Origin: Gemmatimonadales bacterium UBA2960
Lineage (GTDB): Bacteria > Gemmatimonadota > Gemmatimonadetes > Longimicrobiales > Gaopeijiaceae
Length of the DNA: 36,024 nt
Reading direction: 5' to 3'
Assembly: GCA_002348465.1 (NCBI GenBank)
Contig: DEBI01000109.1
Location: 1 to 36,024, forward strand
The notes beneath the pieces are model-generated. The model had not been told where the DNA came from. It did no database searches and saw only the letters and a program-made list of their open reading frames with translations. Numbering within the stretch: position 1 is the first letter of the stretch; each line of letters begins with the position of its first letter. The position numbers were made by a program, and so were the translations under genes. Shown one piece after another: positions 7,233-15,077 of this stretch.

Positions 7233-8798
7233 ATGGCCAACGACTCCCAGCTTCGCGCCAGCGAGATCAAGGACGTCCTGCTCGACGAGATCGAGCGATA
7301 TGAAGACGAGCTCCAAGCAGAAGAGGTCGGTGAAGTCCTAGAGGTTAAGGACGGAATTGCCCGCATTTATGGTCTTACTAAGGCTATGGCGTCGGAGATG
7401 CTTGAGATTACGTCATCAGAGTCAGGTGAGACAGTAACCGCGCTTGCCCTGAACCTTGAAGAGGACAATATCGGTGCGGTGATTATGGGTGAGTGGATAA
7501 GTCTGCACGAAGGAGATCAGGTTCGGCGCACCGGCCGTGTGTTAGACATCCCAGTGGGTGCCGGATATCTGGGCCGGGTGGTTGATTCCCTTGGTAACCC
7601 TCAGGATGGTCAGGGGCCGATAGCGGATATTGAAGGTAACCGCCAGATCGACATCGTAGCTCCGGGTATCGTGAAACGACAGCCGGTAGGTGAGCCGATG
7701 CAGACGGGAATCAAAGCGATTGACTCGATGATTCCGGTAGGACGCGGACAGCGTGAATTGATCATCGGTGACCGCGGTACCGGAAAGACTGCTGTTGCCG
7801 TCGACGCGATCATAAATCAAAAAGACACTGACGTTATTTGTATCTACTGCGCCATCGGTCAGAGGGCGGGTAAGGTCCGGGCGGTAGTTGAAACGCTGCG
7901 GGAACAAGGAGCTATGGAGTACACGATCGTTGTGACCGCGAATGCGTCTGACCCTGCGCCGATGCAGTATATTGCGCCGTATGCCGCCACAGCCTTAGCG
8001 GAACACTTCATGTGGCAAGGCAAACATACATTGGTCGTGTATGACGATCTCTCGAAACAAGCACAGGCTTATCGTCAGCTCTCATTGATTCTTCGTCGCC
8101 CTCCAGGGCGGGAAGCATATCCGGGAGATGTTTTCTATCTCCACTCTCGTCTCCTAGAGCGTGCGTCCAAGCTCGCAGACGACCAGGGCGGAGGGTCTCT
8201 CACCGCGCTACCGATTATCGAAACGCAGGGTGGTGATGTTTCCGCGTACATTCCGACTAACGTGATTTCGATCACCGACGGTCAGATTTTCCTTGAACCG
8301 GATCTGTTCAACTCTGGTGTGCGGCCTGCCGTAAACGTCGGTATTTCGGTTTCGCGTGTTGGTGGCTCTGCTCAAATCAAGGCCATGAAAAAGGTTGCAG
8401 GTCGTCTCCGTTTGGACCTGGCTCAATACCGTGAACTAGAGGCTTTTGCTCAGTTCGGTTCAGATCTAGATGCCGCCACACAGCGTCAACTAGCTCGGGG
8501 GGCCCGTACGGTGGAAATGCTCAAGCAGCCACAGTATCAGCCGATGCCGGTCGAGAATCAGGTCGCCGTAATTTATGCGGTGACCAACGGGTATCTGGAT
8601 GATGTAGATGTAAGCTTAGTTCGTCAGTGGGAACTCGGGTTCCACCAACAAATGGCCGCAAAGCACCAAGGAGTGCTCGATGGTATTCGAGATGGTGGCC
8701 AACTCACTGACGAGTTGAATGAGCAGTTGGTGTCTGCGATTGAGAGTTTCAATGAGTCTTTCGCTGCCGAGCACCAGGCCATTGGGGCCTCGGCCTGA
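7233..8798 (+). CDS. atpA: ATP synthase F1 subunit alpha
   Basis: This 521-residue, full-length, non-catalytic nucleotide-binding subunit has a P-loop GDRGTGKT at residues 179-186. The alpha signature region around PAVNVGISVSRVGGSAQ and the nucleotide-site motif IYCAIGQR are intact. It lies 33 bases after atpH. No strong Shine-Dalgarno site is visible before the ATG, so some translational coupling is possible. Confidence 0.98.
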   Translation: MANDSQLRASEIKDVLLDEIERYEDELQAEEVGEVLEVKDGIARIYGLTKAMASEMLEITSSESGETVTALALNLEEDNIGAVIMGEWISLHEGDQVRRTGRVLDIPVGAGYLGRVVDSLGNPQDGQGPIADIEGNRQIDIVAPGIVKRQPVGEPMQTGIKAIDSMIPVGRGQRELIIGDRGTGKTAVAVDAIINQKDTDVICIYCAIGQRAGKVRAVVETLREQGAMEYTIVVTANASDPAPMQYIAPYAATALAEHFMWQGKHTLVVYDDLSKQAQAYRQLSLILRRPPGREAYPGDVFYLHSRLLERASKLADDQGGGSLTALPIIETQGGDVSAYIPTNVISITDGQIFLEPDLFNSGVRPAVNVGISVSRVGGSAQIKAMKKVAGRLRLDLAQYRELEAFAQFGSDLDAATQRQLARGARTVEMLKQPQYQPMPVENQVAVIYAVTNGYLDDVDVSLVRQWELGFHQQMAAKHQGVLDGIRDGGQLTDELNEQLVSAIESFNESFAAEHQAIGASA

Positions 8799-8834
8799 AT
8801 CGGCTGACTCTTTACCGAGTAGAGGAGAAACGAA

Positions 8835-9695
8835 GTGGCAGGTGACGCGGACGTAAAGCGCCGGATAAAGTCAGTCGAAAATACCCGGCAGATAACGCGC
8901 ACAATGGAGCTGGTAGCGACTTCGAAGCTCAAGAAGGCGTCAGACCGGGTTCAGGCGGCCCGACCTTATGCGGATGCGCTTCAGGAGATCGTGGGAGGAC
9001 TTTATTCACCCGCTTTGAGCGAGAAATACCCAATTCTAAGACGGCCGAAAGAGGTGTCGCGAGCCGCAGTAGTGCTACTGACAGCGAACCGTGGTTTGTG
9101 CGGTGGATTCAACTCAAACCTCATCAAGCAGGCGCGCAATCTTATGGAAGATTTGCGTGCTCAAGGTATAGAGACAGAATTGCATATAGCAGGAAAGAAG
9201 GGTGTCGCTTACTTCCGATTCCGTGGTGAAGAGATCACAACGGAGAAGGCCGATGTGGGGGACAGTCCGACCGTGGACGATGCTGAAGCGATCATCGCCC
9301 CAGTGCGGGAACGTTTCGAGAACGGACAAGTAGATGCGGTATATCTCGTCAGCTCTAAGTTCAAGTCGGCGATGTCGACGCCGCCGCATACGCGCGACTT
9401 GCTACCGATATCGGGTGATGAAAACGCGTCTCCGGCTGACGTTTACATTCTGAGCCCTAGTGGGGACATGATCTTGGAACAGATCCTTCCCGTATATATC
9501 CGCAACGCTGTCTATACGGCGCTAGTGGAGAATGCCGCCGCGGAGCAGGGTGCCCGCAGGTCAGCAATGAAATCTGCAACCGACAACGCCGGTGACGTGC
9601 TTGAGCACCTCACCCGGACTTACAACAGGGCCCGTCAGGCCCAGATCACGCAGGAGATCGCCGAGATCGTCGGTGGCTCCGCCGCCCTCGAGTAG
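8835..9695 (+). CDS. atpG: ATP synthase F1 subunit gamma
   Basis: This 286-residue central-stalk subunit has the conserved N-terminal helix (RRIKSVENTRQITRTMELVA) and a C-terminal helix ending TYNRARQAQITQEIAEIVGG. The central domain includes the family motif TANRGLCGGFNSNL. It starts with GTG at 8835 after a good gaggag site. It lies between atpA and atpD in the classical order. Confidence 0.97.
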   Translation: MAGDADVKRRIKSVENTRQITRTMELVATSKLKKASDRVQAARPYADALQEIVGGLYSPALSEKYPILRRPKEVSRAAVVLLTANRGLCGGFNSNLIKQARNLMEDLRAQGIETELHIAGKKGVAYFRFRGEEITTEKADVGDSPTVDDAEAIIAPVRERFENGQVDAVYLVSSKFKSAMSTPPHTRDLLPISGDENASPADVYILSPSGDMILEQILPVYIRNAVYTALVENAAAEQGARRSAMKSATDNAGDVLEHLTRTYNRARQAQITQEIAEIVGGSAALE

Positions 9696-9712
9696 GGATA
9701 TATAGGGACATC

Positions 9713-11146
9713 ATGGCTGATAACACTGGAAAGGTCGTTCAGGTCATCGGACCGGTTCTCGACGTTGAGTTCGAGGCCGCCCATTTGCCTGAGATCTACA
9801 ACGCGCTTTCACTCAAGACGACGAACGAGGCTGGTCAAGAGATCGAGCTGATTGCCGAAGTGCAGCAGCACATTGGTCGCGGTCAGGTTCGTGCTGTGTC
9901 TATGTCTTCCACAGACGGTGTGACACGCGGGATGGAAGTTTCTGACACTGGGGCGTCGATTTCGGTCCCGGTCGGGGAGGCTGCTCTCGGAAGAATCTTG
10001 AATGTACTCGGGGAGCCTGTCGATGAGATGGGTCCGGTCGGAGGAGAAAAAGCAGACGAGGTCGAAAGGTGGCCCATACACCGACTAGCTCCAAAGTTTG
10101 ATCAGCTTGAGCCGAAGACGGAGATTTTTGAGACGGGGATAAAGGTCGTCGACCTGCTAGCCCCTTACGTAAAGGGTGGGAAAACGGGTCTATTTGGAGG
10201 TGCCGGCGTCGGTAAGACCGTCATCATCATGGAGCTCATTAACAACATTGCGATGGAACACGGCGGCAAGTCGGTTTTTTGCGGTGTGGGTGAGCGGACA
10301 AGAGAAGGCAACGACCTGTGGCTCGAGATGAAAGAATCCGGAGTCCTTGATTCGACCTCGCTTGTTTATGGCCAGATGAACGAACCTCCAGGAGCTCGGC
10401 TTCGAGTCGGCCTCTCCGGTTTGACCATGGCTGAGTACTTCCGTGACGTTGAGAACCAAGACGTACTTCTCTTCGTCGACAATATTTTCCGTTTCACACA
10501 GGCCGGATCAGAGGTGTCAGCCCTCTTGGGGCGTATGCCATCTGCTGTTGGATACCAACCTACACTCGGTACTGAGATGGGTGAGCTCCAAGAGCGCATA
10601 ACCTCTACCGCAGCCGGCTCGATAACTTCGGTCCAGGCGATCTACGTGCCGGCCGATGACCTCACAGACCCGGCTCCTGCTACCGCGTTCACGCACCTAG
10701 ATGCTCAGACTGTCCTTTCGCGTTCTATAGCGGAGCAGGGCATATATCCGGCGGTTGACCCACTGGACTCGAGTTCTCGTATCATGGATCCGCAGTTTGT
10801 GGGTGAACGTCATTATCGAGTCGCGACACAGGTCCAGGCTATCCTACAGCGCTACAAGGATCTTCAGGACATTATAGCGATTCTAGGTATGGACGAGCTG
10901 ACCGAAGAAGACAAGATCATAGTCGGCCGAGCCCGCCGGATTGCCCGGTTCCTCTCGCAACCATTCTTCGTGGCTGAGCAGTTTACTGGCATTTCCGGAA
11001 AGTATGTCAAATTAGAAGAGACGGTTGAGTCTTTTGAGCGCGTTGCAAATGGTGAATTCGATCACCTCCCAGAGCAGGCTTTCTATATGCAGGGTGGGAT
11101 CGACGAAGTGGTTGCGGAAGCTGAAAAGCTTGCGGCTGAGGGCTGA
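9713..11146 (+). CDS. atpD: ATP synthase F1 subunit beta (catalytic)
   Basis: This 477-residue catalytic subunit has its P-loop GGAGVGKT at residues 162-169. Walker B lies in the segment LLFVDNIFRFTQAGSEVSAL, and the DELSEED-type loop reads DELTEED. Length and motifs are standard for the family. It is separated from atpG by 17 bases and followed six bases later by atpC. Confidence 0.98.
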   Translation: MADNTGKVVQVIGPVLDVEFEAAHLPEIYNALSLKTTNEAGQEIELIAEVQQHIGRGQVRAVSMSSTDGVTRGMEVSDTGASISVPVGEAALGRILNVLGEPVDEMGPVGGEKADEVERWPIHRLAPKFDQLEPKTEIFETGIKVVDLLAPYVKGGKTGLFGGAGVGKTVIIMELINNIAMEHGGKSVFCGVGERTREGNDLWLEMKESGVLDSTSLVYGQMNEPPGARLRVGLSGLTMAEYFRDVENQDVLLFVDNIFRFTQAGSEVSALLGRMPSAVGYQPTLGTEMGELQERITSTAAGSITSVQAIYVPADDLTDPAPATAFTHLDAQTVLSRSIAEQGIYPAVDPLDSSSRIMDPQFVGERHYRVATQVQAILQRYKDLQDIIAILGMDELTEEDKIIVGRARRIARFLSQPFFVAEQFTGISGKYVKLEETVESFERVANGEFDHLPEQAFYMQGGIDEVVAEAEKLAAEG

Positions 11147-11151
11147 CTCTG

Positions 11152-11466
11152 ATGGCTTCATTGCTGCACGTACGTGTCGTCTCTCCGGAACGGATCGTGT
11201 TCGAGGGTGAGGCTTCTGCCATAGTTGCACCGGCGTGGGATGGGAAGGTGGGTATCCTACCCGGTCACGCGCCGATGCTTTCGCTGATCGGTTCTGGTGA
11301 GCTCACGCTGGACCGTTCGGGTGGCGGAAGCGAGGATTTCCATGTCGTAGGAGGTGTGCTGAAGGTTGAGAGAGACATGGTAACCCTACTGACCGAGTAC
11401 GCGGGCGATGGGCCACCGACAGAAGCTTCCGATCCTGAGGTAATGATGGTAGACCGCATCGATTGA
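11152..11466 (+). CDS. atpC: ATP synthase F1 subunit epsilon, short form
   Basis: This 104-residue protein contains the N-terminal beta-sandwich of epsilon, with the conserved GILPGHAPMLSLIGSGEL segment and a GGVLKV strand. The usual C-terminal two-helix domain (about 45-50 residues in full-length epsilon) is missing. Only a short acidic tail, ending MMVDRID, follows the sandwich. The stop is clean and the next gene starts about 13 bases later, so I see no sign of a frameshift. Rotor binding should be kept, while the helix-based inhibition of ATP hydrolysis is probably lost. Confidence 0.93.
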   Translation: MASLLHVRVVSPERIVFEGEASAIVAPAWDGKVGILPGHAPMLSLIGSGELTLDRSGGGSEDFHVVGGVLKVERDMVTLLTEYAGDGPPTEASDPEVMMVDRID

Positions 11467-11478
11467 GGTCTTGTTGAT

Positions 11479-12297
11479 TTGAGGCTCGATCTCCATATAC
11501 ACACCACGGTGTCAGACGGCGCCTGGTCTCCAGGCCAGGTCGTGAGCGAGGCGGTTGCGGCCGGCCTGGACGTAATTGCGATCACGGATCACGACACTGT
11601 AGCGGGCGTAGCAACGGCTCAGGGAAGAGCTAGCAAGCTTAGTATACAGGTAATCCCTGGCATTGAAGTTTCGTCGACCTACGGGACCACGGACGTCCAT
11701 GTATTGGGTTACTTCGTTGATCCACGTTCGGCTGTCCTTCTTGAGCACGGTCGTGTCGCTGGGTCCCGGCGAGCGGAAAGAATGCGTGAGATGATCGAGA
11801 GGCTGGATCGTATGGAGGTTAAGATCTCTTACGGCGCGGTTATGGATGAAGCTGGACCAGAAGGGGTTGTAATTGGACGACCTCATCTCGCTAAGGCTCT
11901 TGTGAAAGCTGGTTATGCTCAGTCAGTCTGGGACGCGTTCGAACGACTTATTGGCAACGAGAGTGAGGCCTTTGTGCCCACACATCTTTTGGAGCCAGCA
12001 GAGGCGGTAAACTTGGTACTTGAGGCGGGCGGTATTCCGCTGTGGGCGCACCCGCCCGGGCAACTGGTTGATTCGCTTCTTCCTTTATTGCTCGAGGCCG
12101 GACTTAGGGGTCTCGAGGTGTATCGCCCTCGGTCCAAGAAAACGGACGTGATTCGATTAGAATCAATCTGTAAGGCGAACGGACTACTGATGAGTGGTGG
12201 TTCTGACTGGCACAATCCACGGAGTGGAAGGGCCCTAGGTGATTTTTACGTACAAGGGCATGAGATCGAGGATCTCCTGCATGCAGGTGGGCTTTAG
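11479..12297 (+). CDS. PHP-domain phosphoesterase (RNase AM/YciV-like)
   Basis: This is a 272-residue metal-dependent phosphoesterase of the PHP family. Metal-binding motifs are visible in order: HIHTTVSDG at residues 6-14, ITDHDTV near 36-42, PGIEVSS near 60-66, RPHLA near 135, WAHPPG near 189 and GGSDWHN near 240. Relatives such as YciV (RnaM) degrade 5' ends of RNA or 3',5'-bisphosphonucleotides. The substrate here is not determined. It uses a TTG start with gaggt nine bases upstream. It follows atpC by only 12 bases, so it is probably read with the atp operon, and it converges on thiE. Confidence 0.88.
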   Translation: MRLDLHIHTTVSDGAWSPGQVVSEAVAAGLDVIAITDHDTVAGVATAQGRASKLSIQVIPGIEVSSTYGTTDVHVLGYFVDPRSAVLLEHGRVAGSRRAERMREMIERLDRMEVKISYGAVMDEAGPEGVVIGRPHLAKALVKAGYAQSVWDAFERLIGNESEAFVPTHLLEPAEAVNLVLEAGGIPLWAHPPGQLVDSLLPLLLEAGLRGLEVYRPRSKKTDVIRLESICKANGLLMSGGSDWHNPRSGRALGDFYVQGHEIEDLLHAGGL

Positions 12298-12320
12298 GTT
12301 GGACGATTCGCTACTCCTCT

Positions 12321-12959
12321 CTAATCACAGGCCCTGAAAGAGTCCAGGAGTGCAGAGACTTCGGATCCTGGGTCATCAGCATCCATGATGCTTCCGATTA
12401 CCGCGATGCCAGCAGCGGAGGTATGGTTTGCTATCTCTCGTGCTCCCTCAACGTCTATACCTCCGATGCCCAGCACTGGAACATCAACAGCATCAACAAC
12501 TGCTTGGAGGCCTGCTAGGCCGATTGTCGGGCCCACGTCTAACTTGCTCAATGTCGGATAAATAGTGCCACATCCGATGTAGTTGGCGCCCTCTGAGACC
12601 AGGCGTTGTGCCTCGGTGGGCTGGTCGGTAGAAGCTCCAATCAGAAACCTTTTTGGTGCTATGCGTCTAATCGCCGATACAGGGACATCGTCAGGCCCTA
12701 AGTGGACTCCGTCCGCTCCTACGGCGCGTGCGACATCGAAGCGGTCATTAACGAGGAGAAGCGCGTCTGCCGCTTTTGTGAGCTCTCTAAGTCTTAGACC
12801 CAACTCTACTGTGTCACGCGACCTTGCTTTCTTAGCTCGTAGTTGGATCGCGGGTGCCCCGGCATCCAGTGCCGATTGCACGATGCTGAGGATAGACCTA
12901 GGAGCGTTTGGGTGCGAGCCAGTGATGAATATCAGACGGAGTCGTTCTATAGACAACAC
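12321..12959 (-). CDS. thiE: Thiamine-phosphate synthase
   Basis: This is a TIM-barrel enzyme of 212 residues that joins the pyrimidine and thiazole moieties to make thiamine phosphate. Family motifs are present: QLRAKK, LLVNDRFDVA, GVHLGPDD, GASTDQPTEA, IGCGTIYPTLSK and GIGGI near the phosphate-binding end. The start is GTG at 12959. It is the last gene of the minus-strand cell-wall cluster, 51 bases after mltG. No other thiamine genes or TPP riboswitch are visible nearby. Confidence 0.93.
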   Translation of the reverse strand: MLSIERLRLIFITGSHPNAPRSILSIVQSALDAGAPAIQLRAKKARSRDTVELGLRLRELTKAADALLLVNDRFDVARAVGADGVHLGPDDVPVSAIRRIAPKRFLIGASTDQPTEAQRLVSEGANYIGCGTIYPTLSKLDVGPTIGLAGLQAVVDAVDVPVLGIGGIDVEGAREIANHTSAAGIAVIGSIMDADDPGSEVSALLDSFRACD

Positions 12960-13010
12960 AGGATAATTCGCAGGGTTTGATGGTCAGGAAGGACTCGTCA
13001 GAATGGCAAC

Positions 13011-14015
13011 TCAGAGGCCGTTTCTTGCCATTCTTTGTTCTTCTTTAGCTCTGTTATGATCTGCAAGCGTGCTGGTGAATACGTGAGACCCGTCTGGTCG
13101 AGCTACGAAGTACCAATAGTCATGCTCCTCCGGTTTTAGTGCTGCGTCGATCGCCATCGCTCCAGGGGAAGCGATCGGTCCGGGTGGCAACCCGGGTTGC
13201 GTATAGGTGTTGTAGGGGTTGTCAGCCACGGAGTCTATAGCCGCGTATAGGAGGCGCTCTCTGTAACCGCCCAGTGCATAGATCACGGTGGGGTCGGCTT
13301 GCAGGAGCCAGCGGTTGCGTATCCGGTTGTGATACACGCCTGAGATCCGAGACATTTCTGATAGCTGCCGAGCCTCAGTCTGAATGATTGAAGCCAGCGT
13401 CACTATTTCATGCTCTGACATTCCGGATGCTTCGAGTTCTGTTTTCCTGGCATCCGTCCACAGCGATCTGTATTGGCCGATCATGGTGGTGATGACCGTC
13501 TCTAGGCTAATACCATTCGCGAACCTGTATGTGTCCGGGAATAGGTATCCTTCGATTGTAGGCCCCTCAAGGTTGAAGCGTTCCGGAAGCATCGGATCCT
13601 GCAAGGCAATTGTAATTTCGTCTTCAGTATCCTGGGTAACCTCTGACAGTATAGGAGCAATCTGCCAGACGTTGAGTCCTTCCGGTATGGTAATAGCGGT
13701 AGTCTCTACTAATCCGCGTGAAATTCTCCGAAATGCTTCTCGGGTCGAACTAGAGGTTTGCATCCTGTAGATGCCAGCCTTGAGGCTTCGTTCCTCTCCT
13801 TTAAGTTTTACGTAAGCTCGAAAAAGGACAGCGCTAGCTATGATTTCGTTTTCCTCTAGGAGGTAGGCGACTTCCCCAGATGAAGCACCTGGGGGAATCT
13901 CGACTATAACCTGCTTACCGTCGACTCTTTTGGAGAGCGCTATAACGCTTACCAGCAAAACGGGAAGCGTCACCAGTACCCAACGGTTCATCCAGTTCGG
14001 TCTGTAAAACCTCAT
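13011..14015 (-). CDS. mltG: Endolytic peptidoglycan transglycosylase MltG
   Basis: This 334-residue protein has one N-terminal membrane anchor (about residues 12-30) and a periplasmic YceG domain. The catalytic segment reads LASIIQTEARQ; the Glu aligned with E. coli Glu218 (from memory of the E. coli sequence) is kept, while the Glu two residues before it is Gln. The downstream signatures YNTYTQPGLPPGPIASPG and LQADPTVIY are intact. The ATG at 14015 overlaps the ruvX stop (ATGA), a better start than the GTG at 14042. MltG cuts nascent glycan strands, which fits its place in an operon with PBP1A. Confidence 0.94.
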   Translation of the reverse strand: MRFYRPNWMNRWVLVTLPVLLVSVIALSKRVDGKQVIVEIPPGASSGEVAYLLEENEIIASAVLFRAYVKLKGEERSLKAGIYRMQTSSSTREAFRRISRGLVETTAITIPEGLNVWQIAPILSEVTQDTEDEITIALQDPMLPERFNLEGPTIEGYLFPDTYRFANGISLETVITTMIGQYRSLWTDARKTELEASGMSEHEIVTLASIIQTEARQLSEMSRISGVYHNRIRNRWLLQADPTVIYALGGYRERLLYAAIDSVADNPYNTYTQPGLPPGPIASPGAMAIDAALKPEEHDYWYFVARPDGSHVFTSTLADHNRAKEEQRMARNGL

Positions 14016-14476
14016 CGTGCGATACCAGGGTTGTCGAGCCACGCCTGAAGAATTAGCTGCGCCGCCGCGGCATCGATGCGCCCTTTTTCTCTTCGTTTGG
14101 AGCGAGGCAGGCCTGAAGCGTACACTGCTCGCTCTGCCTGTACCGATGTCATCCGTTCGTCTACATATGCTACGTCTGCTCCGATTTTTCTGCCGAATTT
14201 ATCTCCCATCAACCGCACCTCAGCGCACCATTTGTTTTCCTTGCCATCCAGGCTCAGCGGTAATCCGACCACCAGCTGACAGACATCATAGTCTGTAACG
14301 GTCTCCAGCATGCACGCATACGGTGGTCTTTTCCCTTCTCGCCTGATGAGAGTTTTGAGGGGTGCAGCCAGAGTGTTTGTGGAATCGCTTACTGCCATAC
14401 CTATTCTCTTGGTGCCGAAGTCAATACCGAGTGCCCGACACCCTTTCGGACTGAGGTCAGAGTGCTTCGAGTGCAT
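14012..14476 (-). CDS. ruvX: Pre-16S rRNA nuclease / Holliday junction resolvase-like protein YqgF
   Basis: This 154-residue RNase H-fold protein has the first catalytic Asp in ALGIDFGTKRIGMAVSD, then VVGLPLSLDG, YVDERMTSVQAER and the C-terminal IDAAAAQLILQ. In E. coli YqgF is linked to 16S rRNA 5' end processing. It overlaps the upstream V4R gene by 20 bases and the downstream mltG start by four. The mltG-ruvX pairing is common in bacteria. Confidence 0.93.
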   Translation of the reverse strand: MHSKHSDLSPKGCRALGIDFGTKRIGMAVSDSTNTLAAPLKTLIRREGKRPPYACMLETVTDYDVCQLVVGLPLSLDGKENKWCAEVRLMGDKFGRKIGADVAYVDERMTSVQAERAVYASGLPRSKRREKGRIDAAAAQLILQAWLDNPGIAR

Positions 14477-15005
14477 TCGATATCTCAGCCCCGTTTAAAA
14501 TTGCTTTATCCAGTTTCTGGATCGCTGATTCGGAACCAAAAGCGAACTCGCACGCGTCGTCTCCCCGAGTTTGGCACGAAATCTCGAGCACGGCCACTGA
14601 GCGCCCCGAGAGCTTTGAGAGAATGCCAGAAAGATAACCTTCGCTGAAACAGCAGTTCGTGACTCGAACATTAGTATCGGATTGCGGCTTTGCTTCTGCC
14701 CAGTCGGTGGCGCGTAGCACTCCGATCGCACGATGAGGGGTGCTGTGAGAAAGTGTTCCCCAGCCACGTCTTGAGAAAAAAGCTGATATGGAGGACCAGA
14801 AGGTATCCTGACCCATAGCCGAGGAATCGCCTCCGAACTCTTGGTTCATCAAAGAAGCCGCTGTAAGTCCGGATTGGTATCCTACTCGGCTTAGCATCCG
14901 AACTCCCTCTGTCGTGTTTAGTCCTACAGCGAGTTCAGAATACATTGATTTGAAGACTGATACAGGGAGGAGAATCTCACCGGTCATCATCTCATTGTTG
15001 CCCAA
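14457..15005 (-). CDS. V4R-domain protein
   Basis: This 182-residue soluble protein has a C-terminal V4R (4-vinyl reductase) domain at about residues 95-157. The conserved pattern is visible: CCFSEGYLSG at 118-127, then EISCQTRGDDACEF at 141-154, with Cys at 118/119, 144 and 152, probably metal ligands. The N-terminal half resembles the helical part often found before V4R domains. Such domains bind small hydrophobic molecules in sensors and chlorophyll-synthesis proteins. The ligand here is unknown. It starts with TTG after a ggag site. It sits between PBP1A and ruvX and overlaps ruvX by 20 bases, which suggests a link to cell-wall growth or simply shared transcription. Confidence 0.82.
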   Translation of the reverse strand: MGNNEMMTGEILLPVSVFKSMYSELAVGLNTTEGVRMLSRVGYQSGLTAASLMNQEFGGDSSAMGQDTFWSSISAFFSRRGWGTLSHSTPHRAIGVLRATDWAEAKPQSDTNVRVTNCCFSEGYLSGILSKLSGRSVAVLEISCQTRGDDACEFAFGSESAIQKLDKAILNGAEISNALEAL

Positions 15006-15077
15006 TCATTGCTCCAATACGGACCGTACTCGATCAGCTTCAATATACACAGAGAGGATGATGTAGGCCCCAAGTGT

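Noticed and set aside
13380..13420. Loss of the MltG catalytic residue (SIIQTEA instead of SIxEKE)
   Set aside because: Aligned with E. coli the catalytic Glu is the second one, which is kept. Only the preceding Glu is changed to Gln.
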